A DNA stretch of 64,000 bases from Ascarosepion bandense (GCA_037127315.1 JBBBDQ010001452.1:1282501-1346500); one strand, 5' to 3'; shown: positions 19,744 to 31,689, counted from the stretch's first letter. Translations and numbers: made by a program. The notes: a model not told the origin generated them from the sequence alone.

Positions 19744-20633
19744 GTAAGTGGACAGTCACTGATAACGGCATTCTTTTTTTTCCAGTACGTTTTCACACAT
19801 CTGTCTTAAAAATCTGTAAATTCAGTCTCTTCAGGAGAGTTCAAGCCCTAATATTGTTTCATATTTTTCATCCAAAATTTAGTAAAGTGTCAGTTTTGGT
19901 TGTACCTTCAATGGTTACTTTCTTATGGCAAATTCAAGATGGTATACTTTTAATGTGATTTTGCCGTATGGTCAAATACCCCTTCAACTGTTTTTGCAAG
20001 GTGTAAATATGTCTTTTATTGATGTATGACTGAAAAAAAAAACTAGTAGCTTCATATCTGTTGTATTACGATGAATCATAGCAAGAAATTGAAATATATT
20101 AACTGTTGAATTGAAACTTAAATTAATAATCAGAAGTTCCCTTCTGTGTCATGTCTTAACTGTTTTGTTTTGTGAACACAATTTTTCAGAATGTTTAGGC
20201 TGGTCAGATCAAATAATTATTAGTTCCGTTAGCATTATATTTAATTAACTTTAAGACTACCTATATGACATTGCATTTATGATGATTCTGACTTATTTGA
20301 AGCCTGCATTTTTCAGTTATACACTGTTAAGAGATGATAGGATATAGAATGTTCTAAAAATATTGGCAATATCAGAGACTTATAAACAAATTCAGACTGA
20401 AAATTACTATTAGAAGAGGAAATACAGGAGAACCATTTCAACTGTCTAGAGTCTTTTTTTTTTTTTCATCAGTTCCAATAAATTTAATTTTATTAATTTC
20501 AGTGATTATAATTTGAAGATAAATAAGTTTAAAACTTTACAATAAGCATTTGTTTGAAGTGATTGATTTCAAAGTTTTAGGCATGTACCTCCCAATGGAT
20601 GTACCTCACCATGGTTGTGCGTTGTGGTGCTAT

Positions 20634-20942
20634 GGATGTGTGTTGAGGTGCAGTGGTTATCGGCTCAGAATAAGAAATCAGGAAACCGAGTTCGAATTCC
20701 AGTTGAATTCCTTGCATTCACTTACGCACAAATACCCTTGGGAAAGGTATTAATCCATCTCTTCCTTCAAGTTATGAAATAAATAACAGTACAGATTGGG
20801 TTCTATAGCCTTGGTTGGCAACCAGTCTACTGCAGAAAGTAATGGTAACCTACTGTGGGATAACCTTCTGCCCAGTCAGTCATGTCTCTTTCGAGACATG
20901 ATCGCCCAAGCGTGTATCACGTATGGCACTTAACTGACTGAA
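20634..20942 (+). repeat. tRNA-derived SINE, full length
   Basis: Head GGTGCAGTGGTTATCGGCTC, B box GAGTTCGAATTCC, body and 3' end CACTTAACTGACTG. A second, partial head (GTTGTGGTGCTATGGATGTG) lies immediately before it (20618-20640), a small 5' duplication. Confidence 0.92.
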
Positions 20943-21060
20943 TACTTTTTACACAAATTCAGCTTGGTATACTTTTAACCTGTTTTTGTCCAACTGTCAA
21001 ATTGTGCTTCTGGCTGGTTTTACATGGTGTAAATCTGAGGGTTTTTTTTTATTATTGATG

Positions 21061-21151
21061 TCAGTCAGTTAAGTGCCATATGTGATACATGCTTGGGCGA
21101 TCTTGTCTCGAAAGAAACATGATTGACTGGGCAGAGGGTTATCCATATGCA
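21061..21151 (-). repeat. tRNA-derived SINE 3' fragment
   Basis: The 3' ~90 bp of the common SINE (CAGTCAGTTAAGTGCCATAT to GGTTATCC), antisense, truncated. Confidence 0.85.
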
Positions 21152-21269
21152 CATATATATATGCACACATCCATATACTCGTATTTATAAACATCATAGT
21201 GTTAGTACAACTTCATCTCAAATTAATGATTGGGGTTTTTTCCCCAAACCAAACTTTTAAGTGTAATTT

Positions 21270-22300
21270 TCATTTCGTTATGGAATGTTATATCTATTTT
21301 TGTGTCTGCATTTGAAAATGAGTTCATTCCTCTGGTTTAATAGTACACTGGGATTTTTATATCTGATTATTACAATTTTTTCCTCCAAGAATAGATTGCA
21401 TCTGTCCCTGAAGTTGTTGGGAGTTTGTGCATGTCTGTTGACCTTCCATTTAATTTGTGGCGTGAGTTCTCCGTCTTTTAGTTTCCAATAGCGTTTTGAT
21501 AGGTTGGTTTGGTGTTTTAGGGAGGCGTTGGAAAATGAGTGTCAGTGATTATAGAATCTTTGTTTCCAACTTCCTGCAGATATCCCTATGTGTGTTCTTT
21601 TCTTGTTGGGGTCTTCTTCTGGAAAAATGGTGGCTTCATATATTGCTTTATTGGAATCACACTTGCCATAAACAGGACAGTTGGTTTTGTGAATGCTGTT
21701 TACAAGGATGTTTATGTTCTTGTGGTTTATTGTGGAATTTTTTTTAATAACTGATTATTGTGTGAGCTAATGATGTTTTAAATATTCCTGGTGCATGAAT
21801 AAATTATTTTTAGAGATTTTTTTAAAGATTCTTTTCAGGGGGTTATTTTGGTTAAAGTGTTTTTCTATTAGGTTAAGAAAGTATCAGCCGATATTTATAT
21901 TGGACAACTTGCATAATGGTGGGTTGAATCATTATTTTTCTTTTTTTTCTGTTTTTGTTTTTGTTGTTTTGTCCTTCAAGTTTTCTTGGTCTATTGTTTC
22001 TTTTTTGAAATTACTTTTTTTGTGGGCTTCATTATATATTGATTTGTTCTCGTTCATTATTTTTTTGCTGGACGATAATTTATTGATTCTTACATTTATT
22101 GTGTTAGAAATTTGCTTAATTATTGACTTGGGGTGATTGGAATCGACATTAATATAAACAGGAGAGATTGATTTCCTTTAGGAAATGGTTTGAATGTGTT
22201 GTTGGAAAGGTTAAAACTGATATCTAGGAAATTTACTATTTTGAGGTTAGATGAAATCTCGATTTTAAAACCTAGAAATTGTAAAGCTCTCTTTTTTTTT
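21270..22300 (-). pseudogene. Retroelement remnant with RT tail and GIY-YIG domain
   Basis: On the - strand the upstream part (22120-22300) reads as an RT thumb-side segment (NLKIVNFLDISFNLSNN...PFPKGN). Farther on come a segment with NIG..FLNLIEKHF and a nuclease domain with CPVYGKCDSNKAIYEA, then HIGISAGSWKQRFYNH and a C-terminal IKWKV...CNLFLEEKI...LNQRNELIFKCRHKN. This is a GIY-YIG domain of the kind fused to reverse transcriptases in invertebrate PLE-like elements, different from the intact PLE at 1935. Several stops and frameshifts are present. It occupies a SORD intron in antisense. Confidence 0.75.
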
Positions 22301-22470
22301 TTTTTTTTTTTTTTTGAAAAAAAAAACAAAAAAAATTACAGACTGGTAGATTAATTCTAGCTTTTTTTTTTGTTATGGAGGTTAAATTTCAGTTTTTACT
22401 AGAAAAACTACTTAAGGCAAATATTAGCTTCAGTTACTACTTTTAATTTTCTTTTGTCATATTTTGAAAG

Positions 22471-22578
22471 TCAGTCAGTTAAATACCATATGTGATACAT
22501 GCTTGGGCTATCATCTCTTGAAAGAGTCATGACTGCTTGGGCAGAAGATTATCCCACAATAGGCTGCCATCACTTTAT
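22471..22578 (-). repeat. tRNA-derived SINE 3' fragment
   Basis: Antisense, truncated copy of the SINE 3' end (CAGTCAGTTAAATACC to AGGCTGCCATCACTTTA). Confidence 0.8.
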
Positions 22579-23965
22579 ACGTAAGTATATACTGAATTGC
22601 AATTTATTGCGTGATGTGTTAAAATAACGCTTATATACGTATACAGATGTGTGTTATTTCTATTGAGGCAGGCATTTTGATTAGTCTCACGTAAAGTAAG
22701 GTGGGTTCTGCTTGACAATGGATCTGAAGCAAGGTTTTACAAGGCCAGATGCTCTTCCTGACACAAAGTGCTTTTTGTAAAGACAATGTCTCTAGGAAGG
22801 TTGGCATTCAAGGTTTGGGGTCTTATCCTAGACTTATATATTCAGGGATCTTGATTACATTTATCAAATTGGCCTTGTGTCAAACACAACTGAAGTCCCC
22901 ACAAATAATCAACCTTCTGATTATTTTAAAATAATCAGAAGGTTGAAAAGATAAAAATGTCTTGTTTGTATGAATAAGTGAAAATTTATTTATTGAGCTG
23001 AGTAACATCCAATTTGTATGTATGAAATTATTAAATTGAGAAAATGTTCTAAGAGAAAGAGTTGGAAAGAGTTTAAAGAATTCAGAGTTCGTTTGTTGTA
23101 GCAAAATATGATTTGTGCAGAAAAAAGATAAGTCTGTTTCACTGTGCATATCAACAAATAGTAGTAATGTCTTTGTTCCTCTCTTTTTGTGGACGGGGTG
23201 TAGGGGAAGAAATAAGGAAAGCAGCATGAGAGAGAAAGTAAGAGGGTGCGAATCTGTCGCCAGAGGTGGCCTATTTTCTTGCCACATTATGACTGGTGTC
23301 CTCTCTGTTCTCTGCTCCCTTGTCTCTGTTTGATTCAACTTTGTTTCTCTGTTTATATCAAAAAGTGTTTTTGACATCGGCTTGTTACTTTTTCTCAGTT
23401 TGTTAGTCACTTCTTTTTCATTGCTTAGAATACATTTCACACATACTTGCAAAATTTGCCTTGGTCTTTTCCTCAGTCCAGTTTTCACTTGGTGAAAATG
23501 AATTTTACACTGGCTTGTGAATTTGAAAACAGGGAAGAAGAGAGTCATTTTTATTCGGTATTCACCACATTTTATATATATATATATATCTCTATACATA
23601 CAATTGTAAAGTTTGTCACCTCATTTGTATTACCTTCTGCATCCCAACTCAAGTATTGTAGGTGGCCCTCCAACAATCACTTCACCCCTTTATCAGTCGA
23701 TATCAGCAATTGACTTTATATTTCTTGTTTTTACTTTTATATATTCACTTTGCACTGGTACGAGGTTGATTTTTTTCTCTCTATCATTTTGTGTGTGTCT
23801 GTTTATGTGCCAACTTGCAGAACATTTTGGTTATTTTTCCTTTCATACTCCCTTCTTACTGATTTAATACTTTCTCTTTTCTTTTGGTTATAGCAATTTA
23901 GACATCCAGTTTTCCAGACATTCACTGTTCTTATATAATTTTTGAGCGTTCTAGTGTTTTCTTAA
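22579..23965. other. SORD intron sequence with a perfect palindrome
   Basis: No gene is recognised. It contains a 36-bp palindrome (22910-22945), a (TA)n tract near 23574-23590, and a segment (about 22790-22890) sharing TTATCAAATTGGCCTT-type sequence with 61180-61210. The 239-codon antisense open frame 22880-23599 shows no family resemblance and is probably chance. Confidence 0.55.
22910..22945. repeat. Perfect 36-bp palindrome
   Basis: CAACCTTCTGATTATTTT followed at once by its exact reverse complement; no spacer. Confidence 0.97.
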
Positions 23966-24275
23966 GGATGTGCATTGTGGAGTATTGGATATCGGCTCGG
24001 AATGAGAAATCCAGGGGCCGAGTTTGAATTCCAGTCGAATTCATTGCATTCACTTACATGCAAATACCCTTGGGAAAGGTATTATTCCGTCTATTCCTTC
24101 CAGTTATGGGTTAAATAACAGGACAGACTGGCTGCTATAGCCTTGGTTGGCAACCAGTCTACCGCAGAAAGCAATGGCAACTTACTGTGGGATTTTCTGC
24201 CTAGTCAGTCATGTTTGTTTTGAGACCTGATCGCCCAAGCGTGTATCACGTATGGCACTTAACTGACTGACTGAG
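23966..24275 (+). repeat. tRNA-derived SINE, full length
   Basis: Complete copy from GGATGTGCATTGTGGAG to the (ACTG)n-like 3' end TTAACTGACTGACTG. The body hairpin of the family (CATGTCTC/GAGACATG) is mutated here. Confidence 0.92.
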
Positions 24276-24873
24276 TGTTTTCTTGAGTTTGAAAAATTCT
24301 ATTTAATTTTTCTTTTACTAATGCTTAAATGATAAGGTGCTTTAGGCTCATTCATATAAAAGGCTCAACTGCCTTACAGTTTTTATTTTTTGTTCTGTTG
24401 GCGTGGTATACTACCTTCCTCACCAGGAGAAAAGCGAGTTGGAGAGCTGGTTTAGATGCCAACTACCCTCACCCATGCAGCAGGTGGCACTGGGTTTACA
24501 CGTTATTAATAGCAGGCTTGATGTGACAGACTAAAAAGTAAACAATTAACTTAAAAACAGCTATGAAACATGAATTTTTGACTTATTACTTTTTGGCTTC
24601 TGGGGCTACCAGTTTACTATTGATTTAATAAAAAGATTAATTTTTTTTAGATTTTCTATTTGAGAGTGATTGATAATATGAAAATAATTTTACATTTCTG
24701 TGGAATTGCAGAAAAAATGTTTTAACTTGTGGCTGTATTTCATGTAAAGAAATAATTCAGTTTTTGATATAAAGAAATAATTTAAGATGTTAATCTCAAC
24801 ATTACCCCACTTTTCTTTTTTTTTGTTCATATATAAAAAAAAAACATCTTATGCTTTATTTTTCCTCTTTCAG

Positions 24874-25033
24874 CTACCCAACTGCGTTGTCGATGATCGC
24901 CACTGGCCAAATAAATGCAAAATCATTGATAACTCATCGATATAAACTTGAGGACAGTCTGAAAGCATTTGAACATGCCAGGACAATGCGGGACGGTGCC
25001 GTGAAGATTATGATCCGTTGTGCTCAAGACTGA
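24874..25033 (+). CDS. Sorbitol dehydrogenase-like terminal coding exon
   Basis: Follows CTCTTTCAG (ending 24873); the first base completes the split Cys codon. It encodes YPTALSMIATGQINAKSL, then ITHRYKLEDSLKAFEHARTM and a C-terminal DGAVKIMIRCAQD, stop TGA at 25031-25033. The six exons total 803 bp plus one upstream base, i.e. 267 residues and stop. That matches the C-terminal three-quarters of ~357-residue animal SORD with no apparent gap. Confidence 0.95.
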
Positions 25034-25160
25034 AAATTCATCTTGGTCATTTCCTCAGGTTAAAGTAACAGCAATTTAAAAAAAGAAAAAAAAAATTCGA
25101 GATTCGATAAATAAAATGTACAAGAAATTCTGCAGCTTCCCAGTTATAGCAAAATAAAAA
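25034..25160 (+). promoter_or_regulatory. SORD 3' UTR with candidate poly(A) signals
   Basis: AATAAA occurs at 25110-25115 and again near 25152, following the stop codon at 25033. Either could end the mRNA; the choice cannot be made from sequence alone. Confidence 0.5.
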
Positions 25161-25329
25161 TGGAATCAATAGATTTTAGTTTTCTGGGATTTGAGTAAAT
25201 TAGTTATCTTAATCAGAATCTAAAAGTGTAGAGGAAGAAGTTGTTGTTAGAATATGTACGACTACAAAAATTAAGATACCTTAGCTTTGAATTCATTTTT
25301 AAAGGTTTTCTTAAAGCTTTTATTTTAAG

Positions 25330-25701
25330 TGAAAGCTAAAAAGATTAAATTTACTATTTCAGTAAGCAAAATAATTGTATATTTCAAACAAATTTGTATA
25401 TTAATTGGAATAGGTTTTCATTTTCCTAAAATAGCTGATTAGCACCATTTTATTTTTTTTAAGACATCTTTTGTCACAATGTAATTCTTTATTAAATATC
25501 TTCCAAAAAATATTTTCTGAAACTATTTTAGGCAATTTAAAGTACAATTGATTTGAAACTTTTACTTTAAGTTTTAAAATAACAGAAAGGCATTTTTAAA
25601 ACCAAACAATAGCCATGTTTATATTTTTGATGAGGGATAACAAGGTGATAACTTGTTCTAGGGAAACATTATGTAAAATAATAAGAAAAATGATGTTAGT
25701 G

Positions 25702-25732
<31 letters not shown>

Positions 25733-26560
25733 ATAGTTTTAAGTAATCACTAATCTTAAAATATTTGGAAAATATTCTCCATGATCTAATATGTATATTG
25801 ACTTTAAATTTATTATAAGTGCACTTATTTTCTGATAATGTCATGCATGGTCACCCATGCTTTCTAAAATTAAGACTTTTGTATACAATTTCAAAATTAT
25901 TGCTGTTTGATGGCTGGAATTATGCTTTTTTCATTTATAATTTTCACATAATAAAAAGTAATAGAGAATTTAAAGATTAATTTTTTTTTTCTAATGAAAA
26001 GCTTAAATAATTAGTTTTATTGGGTTTTTTTTATTTTTTTACTATTCAGATCAGATCTTTGGAAAATGGTGTTACTATTTGACAAAACCAAATTGAGGAT
26101 TTAAATTCTCTAAGAAGTTCTGCTTTTCACTAATATAAAGTGGCTCAAATTTCGATTTCTCAAAATTTTGCAAGTTGGTAGGTGGTTGTAACAAAAGGGT
26201 GTGGATAAAGAAAATTTAATTGTGAAGAAATCCTAAAAGTTTAATTTAAATCTGACTATTTGAATATTGCAAGAATTTCCAAATCAAGTATTTTTTTTTT
26301 TTATCAAAGAGAAAAAGAAAAAGGCACTAAAATAATAATAATTTCTGGCCCAACGCTGACATCAGAAAAGTGTTTTTTAAACCACAATTTCAAATATGCT
26401 AAAAAATTAATGAAATAAGAAATACTATGGTCTTCCTCTTGATAACACTGATGAAAAACAGTTTTATCAAGTTTGGGTCTGATTCAACGTATGCTTTGTA
26501 ATTAGCAAGAAAAAACAGTGCAGTTACCTATGTTAGAAATAATTTTATGTAATTACTGCT
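25330..26560 (+). repeat. Long AT-rich dispersed repeat, copy 1
   Basis: Similar in order to 31000-31590 and 48050-49420: TTTAAGTGAAAGCTAAAAAGA / AATTGAAAGTCAAGAGA-type blocks, the AATAGCCATGTTTATATT block, CTGACTATTTGAATATTGC, and TTGCAAGAATTTCCAA. Divergence is high. No coding capacity is seen; family unknown. Confidence 0.6.
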
Positions 26561-26822
26561 CGGGTAAAATAAATTGGTTTTTGTTTTTTTTTCATATTTT
26601 ATTAAAATAAATCTAATTAATGCTCGGGTAAAAGATTGTTTGCCTTTTCATTGAATTTAATTTTAACTTGTATTTAACTCCTGCCCCCACTGATTTAACC
26701 GAAAGCTTTTCTCATATTTGTGCTATAAATCCATAATACTTATGAGAAAAGGTAAGTGAATTATGAGTGAGTTGACTGTTTTCTTTTCTTGGTGCAGTAC
26801 AATTTGTGAATCAGTCATTTAA

Positions 26823-26824
<2 letters not shown>

Positions 26825-26871
<47 letters not shown>

Positions 26872-26878
26872 TATGTAC

Positions 26879-26917
<39 letters not shown>

Positions 26918-26934
26918 AATACACACACTTGTGC

Positions 26935-26971
<37 letters not shown>

Positions 26972-27012
26972 AATACATACACGTGCGTGTGTGTGTGTGT
27001 ATATATATATAT
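26825..27012. repeat. (TA)n and (TG/CA)n microsatellite cluster
   Basis: Three TA tracts (about 26825-26862, 26886-26912, 26940-26970) separated by ACACACATATGTACATGTG-type sequence, plus TG and TA at 26987-27012. The open frames here are YIYI repeats, not genes. Confidence 0.95.
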
Positions 27013-27288
27013 TGTAATAGTTGTTACAATGGTTTATAAATTCATAGTATTACTACACAGGAATTTTCGTGTTTCAAAGCTACTTTACGTGGTTCTCATC
27101 GGGTGATAATGTAGGAATGGAAATTAAATGGTGAAAATGGTTTATTTGTGGTGATATGATGTTTAAGTGAAAGTGGTGTTGGGAGCTTATTCTGATTCTG
27201 TCGGTCGTATTGTAGTCTTAGATATATGGGTTAGGAGAGGTGGCTTAGTTTAAGACAGATTCTTACAATATAGCGCTCTATGTTATAA

Positions 27289-27365
27289 GGAGCACTCTTT
27301 ATAAAAGTAAATGCATGAACAGCAAGTAAAAAGCTAAAAAACCTGAGTTCAACAACTTTGTTACA

Positions 27366-27404
<39 letters not shown>
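27289..27404. repeat. Dispersed repeat abutting (TA)n
   Basis: 27289-27371 repeats the 5835-5910 sequence (GAGCACTCTTTATAAAAG ... GAGTTCAACAACTT) and runs into (TA)n 27372-27404. Confidence 0.8.
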
Positions 27405-27408
<4 letters not shown>

Positions 27409-27540
27409 TCATTCCCATACAAGCCTGTTTCGCTGTATCACAGCTCATCAGTGTGGCTAGACATCCACTTCCTTCTGGCTAGGATTGAAACTTGATCGAT
27501 TTGGTGTCAGTCAGATTTACTAAGCCATAGGCACGTGGAA
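27405..27540 (-). repeat. Hammerhead-bearing tRNA-headed SINE, intact core
   Basis: On the - strand: a degenerate tRNA-like head (CTATGGCTTAG, then AAGTTTCAATCC), spacer with GGAAGTGGATGTCTAGC, then the ribozyme at 27456-27411. That has stem I strand CCACA, CTGATGA (27451-27445), stem II GCTGT/ACAGC perfect, GAAA (27431-27428), stem III ACA/TGT and cleavage GTA. The 3' strand of stem I (TGGGA) mismatches at two positions. The end abuts (TA)n 27372-27404. Confidence 0.82.
27411..27456 (-). ncRNA. Hammerhead ribozyme motif in SINE
   Basis: All invariant core bases are present: CTGATGA, GAAA and UH. Stem II is perfect (5 bp, GAT loop) and stem III has 3 bp. Stem I is weakened, so activity may be low. 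Confidence 0.72.
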
Positions 27541-27689
27541 TTAGAGAAGGGAAATTTTAACGGGTTGTATATAAGCAGGGTACACATGCCAGTCACCAAA
27601 GGAACTCAATTCATATCTGAAGAGTAATGCATTAATCACCGAAGTGGTAACTGTTTTTTTCAAATTTTCCTCTCTAGAGTGCTCAATTG

Positions 27690-27692
<3 letters not shown>

Positions 27693-27731
<39 letters not shown>

Positions 27732-27732
27732 C
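27693..27732. repeat. (TA)n microsatellite
   Basis: About 19 TA units between SINE-like and PLE-remnant sequence. Confidence 0.95.
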
Positions 27733-27934
27733 TAGAATATCACCCCACTATACCAACACTATAAAACTCATAAACCAAACATTCCCATTATACCTGTTAT
27801 ATCTGGTATTAACAGTGCTCCCCTTAAATTAGTTCGAGCCATCATTAAAATAATTTGGTTTCGTGGTATTCTTGCTTGCTTATTTCAAGAGTTCTTAGAA
27901 TCCAGTCCTTTCAAATATATTATACCTGACAATT

Positions 27935-29390
27935 CCACTTAAGATATATTGATATATATCAATATAGTCATAAAACTCAATAAGGTAGAACCCACCATCG
28001 AATTCACAAATGAACTTGAAAGTAACAATTCTTTTCTTTTTGATATTTTATCATTATATGATAACGATAAATTAGAATTTAAAGTTTACCATAAACCTAC
28101 CAACAAAAACAATCTTATTATTTTCTGTTCTTACCTCAATGACAGAATTAAATCTGCTTTAATTATAGGTTTCTGTTCTAGAGCCCTCAGGGTCTTCTAT
28201 GTGCCCTGTCCCTTCAGGACGTAGGCGATCATGGTTCTCCACATCTCCCTATTCCTTGTGGCTTTTAGTATGTTTGCTCCTGTTACTCCTGGCAACCCCT
28301 GTTCCATCATCCACCTGATCAGGCCCTGCAAATATGTTATCCACTGTCTTCCTCTGTCTCTCTTTCCTCTATCTGGCCAGTCAGTATCAGGTTCTCCAGG
28401 CTTTCCTTCCTCATTGCATGTCCCAGGAACTTCAGTTGTCTCTTCTTGATGCTCAGTATCAATTTCCTTTTTGTTGCCATTCTTTCCAACACCTCATCGT
28501 TGCTTGCATGCTCGGTCCACGATATCCACAGCATCCTTCTGTAGAACCATATTTCTGCTGCTTCCAGTTTTGTCCTCATTTTCAATAATATTGTCCAGCA
28601 TTCACTGCCGTATTGAAGAACTGACATCACATAGCAATCCAGCACTGTTTTCTTTGTTTCTAGTGAAATTTTCCTGTGTGTTAGTACTTTACTCAGCTTC
28701 TGGAACGCGTTCTTCGCTATGCCAATTCGCCTTCGGATCTCCGTGTCGCACTTTCCATCTCCTATTAGAACACTTCCTAGGTATTTAAATTTTTGTACTT
28801 GCTTGATTCTGGTATTGCCCACCTGTATGCAGCCTTAATTATTTATCTGAAGAAGAGAAATATATTGAACAAACATTTAAACTTCACTACTATCCACATT
28901 ATTTCATCCTCGACGGCAAAAAAACATGCTTATAAAATACACAAAACCAAAATTTCATAATACTACCTTCCAACAACTTTTCATATAAACTCTCGAACAA
29001 ATTAATTATCCCAAATACCAGAATTGTTACCATCACCTTTAAAATTATTAGTGGTATTGTCAGATTAGAAAAAAGACACCAAACATCAATTTGAATGCGG
29101 AGATTTATAAAATCCAGTGTCTACAGTACAGTAATTTATATATAGGGAAAACATCACAAAATCTAAAAGTGCGGATTTACGAGCATAAAAGAGAATTATG
29201 CTTGGACATACATTCTAACTCTCTTGTATTACATTGAAATAACGCGGAACACAATTTTAATTTCTCAAAGGCCAGTTTAATTAAAAAAGAAAATAACCCT
29301 TTAAGGAGGAAGTACTTTGAAAACATTAATAACATTACTACCAACCATAAACACACGATTAAAACAATACATTACTTCTAAATTTTTTCA
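27935..29390 (+). mobile_element. Diverged Penelope-like element split by a LINE
   Basis: 27949-28190 reads as the RT C-terminal part (VEPTIEFTNELESNN, FLFDILSLY, LEFKVYHKPTNKNN, RIKSALIIGFCSRALR). The frame is then interrupted by a - strand LINE (28192-28835). It resumes at about 28836 with SEEEKYIEQTFKLHYY, and near 29110-29220 with a GIY-YIG-like segment (YIxGK...KVRIYEHKREL in shifted frames). Stops and frameshifts throughout. It is a different, older PLE lineage than 1935-5774. Confidence 0.8.
28192..28835 (-). mobile_element. RTE-like LINE 3' portion inserted in PLE remnant
   Basis: - strand ORF (28822-28337) with QVQKFKYLGSVL, DTEIRRRIGIAKNAFQKL, SLETKKTVLDCYVMSVLQYG, EIWFYRRMLW and KRQLKFLGHAMRKESLENL. 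This is the C-terminal part of an endonuclease/RT non-LTR element. It continues in other frames to the element's 3' end at 28192 (CCTGAAGGGACAGGGCACAT in element sense). 5' truncated, as is usual for LINEs. Confidence 0.85.
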
Positions 29391-29794
29391 CAAATATATA
29401 ATTCATGAATCCAAAATACCAATACATATTATTAGAGAAGTTAAAGATAGTTCCTTGTATTCTTAACAATGTAATCTTGTTTTCCCCATATGAAGCAGAT
29501 ACTTAATTTAATGTTTTCTCCATATTTTTCCTATTTTCCCTGTTTATTACCTATTTTTTATACTATCATTATATATTTTATATATTTTATAGTTGTTTAT
29601 TATCATTGTTATTATTATTCTCATCATCATTAGTTTTATTATAATTATTATTATTATTTTTATATTGTTTTATCATTTACTATTATTTAATATGGTATAT
29701 CATTTATTCTGATTAATTGAAATATTGCAATGATTTAGTATAATAATTTATATGTATGTTTTTTATTTATATATTATAACTTAATTATGTTATT

Positions 29795-30752
29795 GTAATC
29801 TTGCTGCTGATCTTGAGCGGGATCTACATTTTGTGGTGAATTGGGTTAAGAAGTGGTTTGTAAATTTCAATGCGTCTAAGACCAAGCTGCTGTCTGTCAA
29901 TCCATCACAGGCAACCTCTCCTGCCTCCCATGAGCATGAACCATTCGAGTCTCTCTGAGAGCAATACACTGAACCTCCTCAGTCTTACCCTCTCTTCTGA
30001 TCTCAAGTGGAACCATTACATTGAGTCAATAGCTAAATCCACTGCTAGGAAGGTTGGGTCACTGTGTCGGGCCAGGATATTTTTTTCTGCCTGAATCCAT
30101 CTTGCACATATACAAATCAACCATTCATTCGTGCATGGAGTACTGCTGCCATATATGGTCAGGCGTCCCTGCTGTTCATCTCAGTGTTCTTGACAGGCTC
30201 CAAAGGAGAAGCAGTAATGTGATAGGTACCAACTTGGTGGCTTGGCTCCAGTCACTTTTCCACCGACGGGGTGTGGCTTCCCTCTGTCTGTTCTGTAGAT
30301 ATTTTCATGGCTTCTGATCCAATGAACTTAAGTCACTGGTGTCCCTGCAACAGGGGTTTATTCATGCAACCAGACTGGCAACTGGGTCTCACCCATTCAC
30401 AGTTAGATCAACCAAATACAGACGACAATTCTACTCCTGCAGCTTCTTTTCTTGCACTTCCTGCCTGTGGAACTCGCTCCCATATTCTTGCTTTCCTGAC
30501 GGCTACAACCTCCAGGAATTTAAATGCAATGTCACTACTCATCTATTAACCACTTCTTTCTTCACCACCCTGTGTATCCTTTCCTTTCTCTCCACCTTTG
30601 CAACTGGCATCACACCTGTATTCCCTTTCTTCTGTTGCTCCTTTCTAACTGGTTCGTCTTTCTCTTCTATCTAATCTTTTTACTCTGATGTAGCCCCCTG
30701 AACATCAGTGGCGTTATTGCCTTGCTCTGGGTGATATGATTAAGAAAAAAAA
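29795..30752 (+). mobile_element. CR1/Jockey-like LINE 3' portion
   Basis: Contains the RT C-terminal part in several frames: WVKKWFVNFNASKTKLLSV, LSSDLKWNHYIESIAKSTA, ILHIYKSTIHSCMEYC, then LWNSLPYSCFPDGYN and a 3' UTR ending GGGTGATATGATTAAGAAAAA. Frameshifted relative to the better copy at 43063. Confidence 0.85.
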
Positions 30753-30844
30753 AATTAATGCATAGATATTTAGAATTTTATTATTTCATTGAAAGATTCT
30801 AACCGTTAACTATTTTTCAAAAATTACTTTTTATTTATAAAAAG

Positions 30845-30964
30845 TTCGCTTAATACTTTTATACATTATAGTACAACTGTAAATTTTCAAGAAAATCGGT
30901 TCAGCCGTTTCGGAGTCTATAGGTAACGGACATACACAAAGTTCCATTTATAAATAAGTTTAGA
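30845..30964 (-). mobile_element. Helitron 5' end fragment
   Basis: Matches the 5' ~120 bp of the Helitron at 12845 and 60051 (TCTAAACTTATTTATAAATG at 30964, GAAACGGCTGAACCGATTTT), truncated. It is followed by (TA)n. Confidence 0.8.
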
Positions 30965-30999
30965 TTATATATATATATATATAAATTCTTTCTTCAAAC

Positions 31000-31590
31000 T
31001 ATGTGCTGTATTTATATTATTTATTCAAGCAATGTAAAGCTAATCAAATTTAACATCTTATGTTCTATTTTTTATTTCATTATCAGGAGCAGATTTTCAA
31101 GAATAAAGTCAAAATTTTTCTAAAGAATTGTAGATGATTTACGCCCCCCACCGAGTCTTGCTTTTATTTAATAAAACTAATTACCGCAACAACATTTAAT
31201 TTTTTAAAATTTCATAAATGTATGTGGAGGGGGGGTGTAACACACGAAAATAAATTTACCAAAATGTTTTTAAAATAATTTCACTAAAATTTCCGTTGAT
31301 TTTATGTTGTGAAAGTTTCATTAAATCCGACAATTATTTGATTTTTTGTAAAAAAGGCAAAAAAAAAAAAATGTTATGAGTTATGTAATATGTATGCCAT
31401 TGTAAACTCTCATCTAGTTACCCGCTAACTAAAATCAAAAAAGTTTTTTTTTTTTTTACCAACATTTCGAACGTGTTAGAAGGGATTAAAATATTTTCAT
31501 CTTTTCTTTTAATATCAATATTTTGATGGAAAATATCCGTTTTTATTTATACTATGCTGTTTTCCAGCAATTTATTGGAGGTACCTAAAT
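31000..31590 (+). repeat. Long AT-rich dispersed repeat, copy 2
   Basis: Shares ordered blocks with 48830-49420 (GGGGGGGTGTAACA, AATTTCCGTTGATTTTATG, GTGTTAGAAGGGATTAAAAT, CTATGCTGTTTTCCAGCAAT) and more weakly with 26090-26560. Confidence 0.65.
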
Positions 31591-31689
31591 AGTACAGTGG
31601 ATTGCACCCGTTAGTCTGTCATACGCCGATAAAATTTCTATTACCATTATGCTGCGTTTCAATGCTGTTATGGTGCTGAACTTTTTCTG

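Noticed and set aside
20400..20475. CTGATGA...GAAA on the - strand
   Set aside because: The space between the boxes is a poly-A run without a stem II.
22880..23599. 239-codon open frame on the - strand inside a SORD intron
   Set aside because: No recognisable domain, low-complexity composition in places, overlaps a palindrome and TA tract, and no conserved neighbours; likely chance.
26806..27106. YIYIYI-rich open frames
   Set aside because: Direct translation of TA microsatellites.
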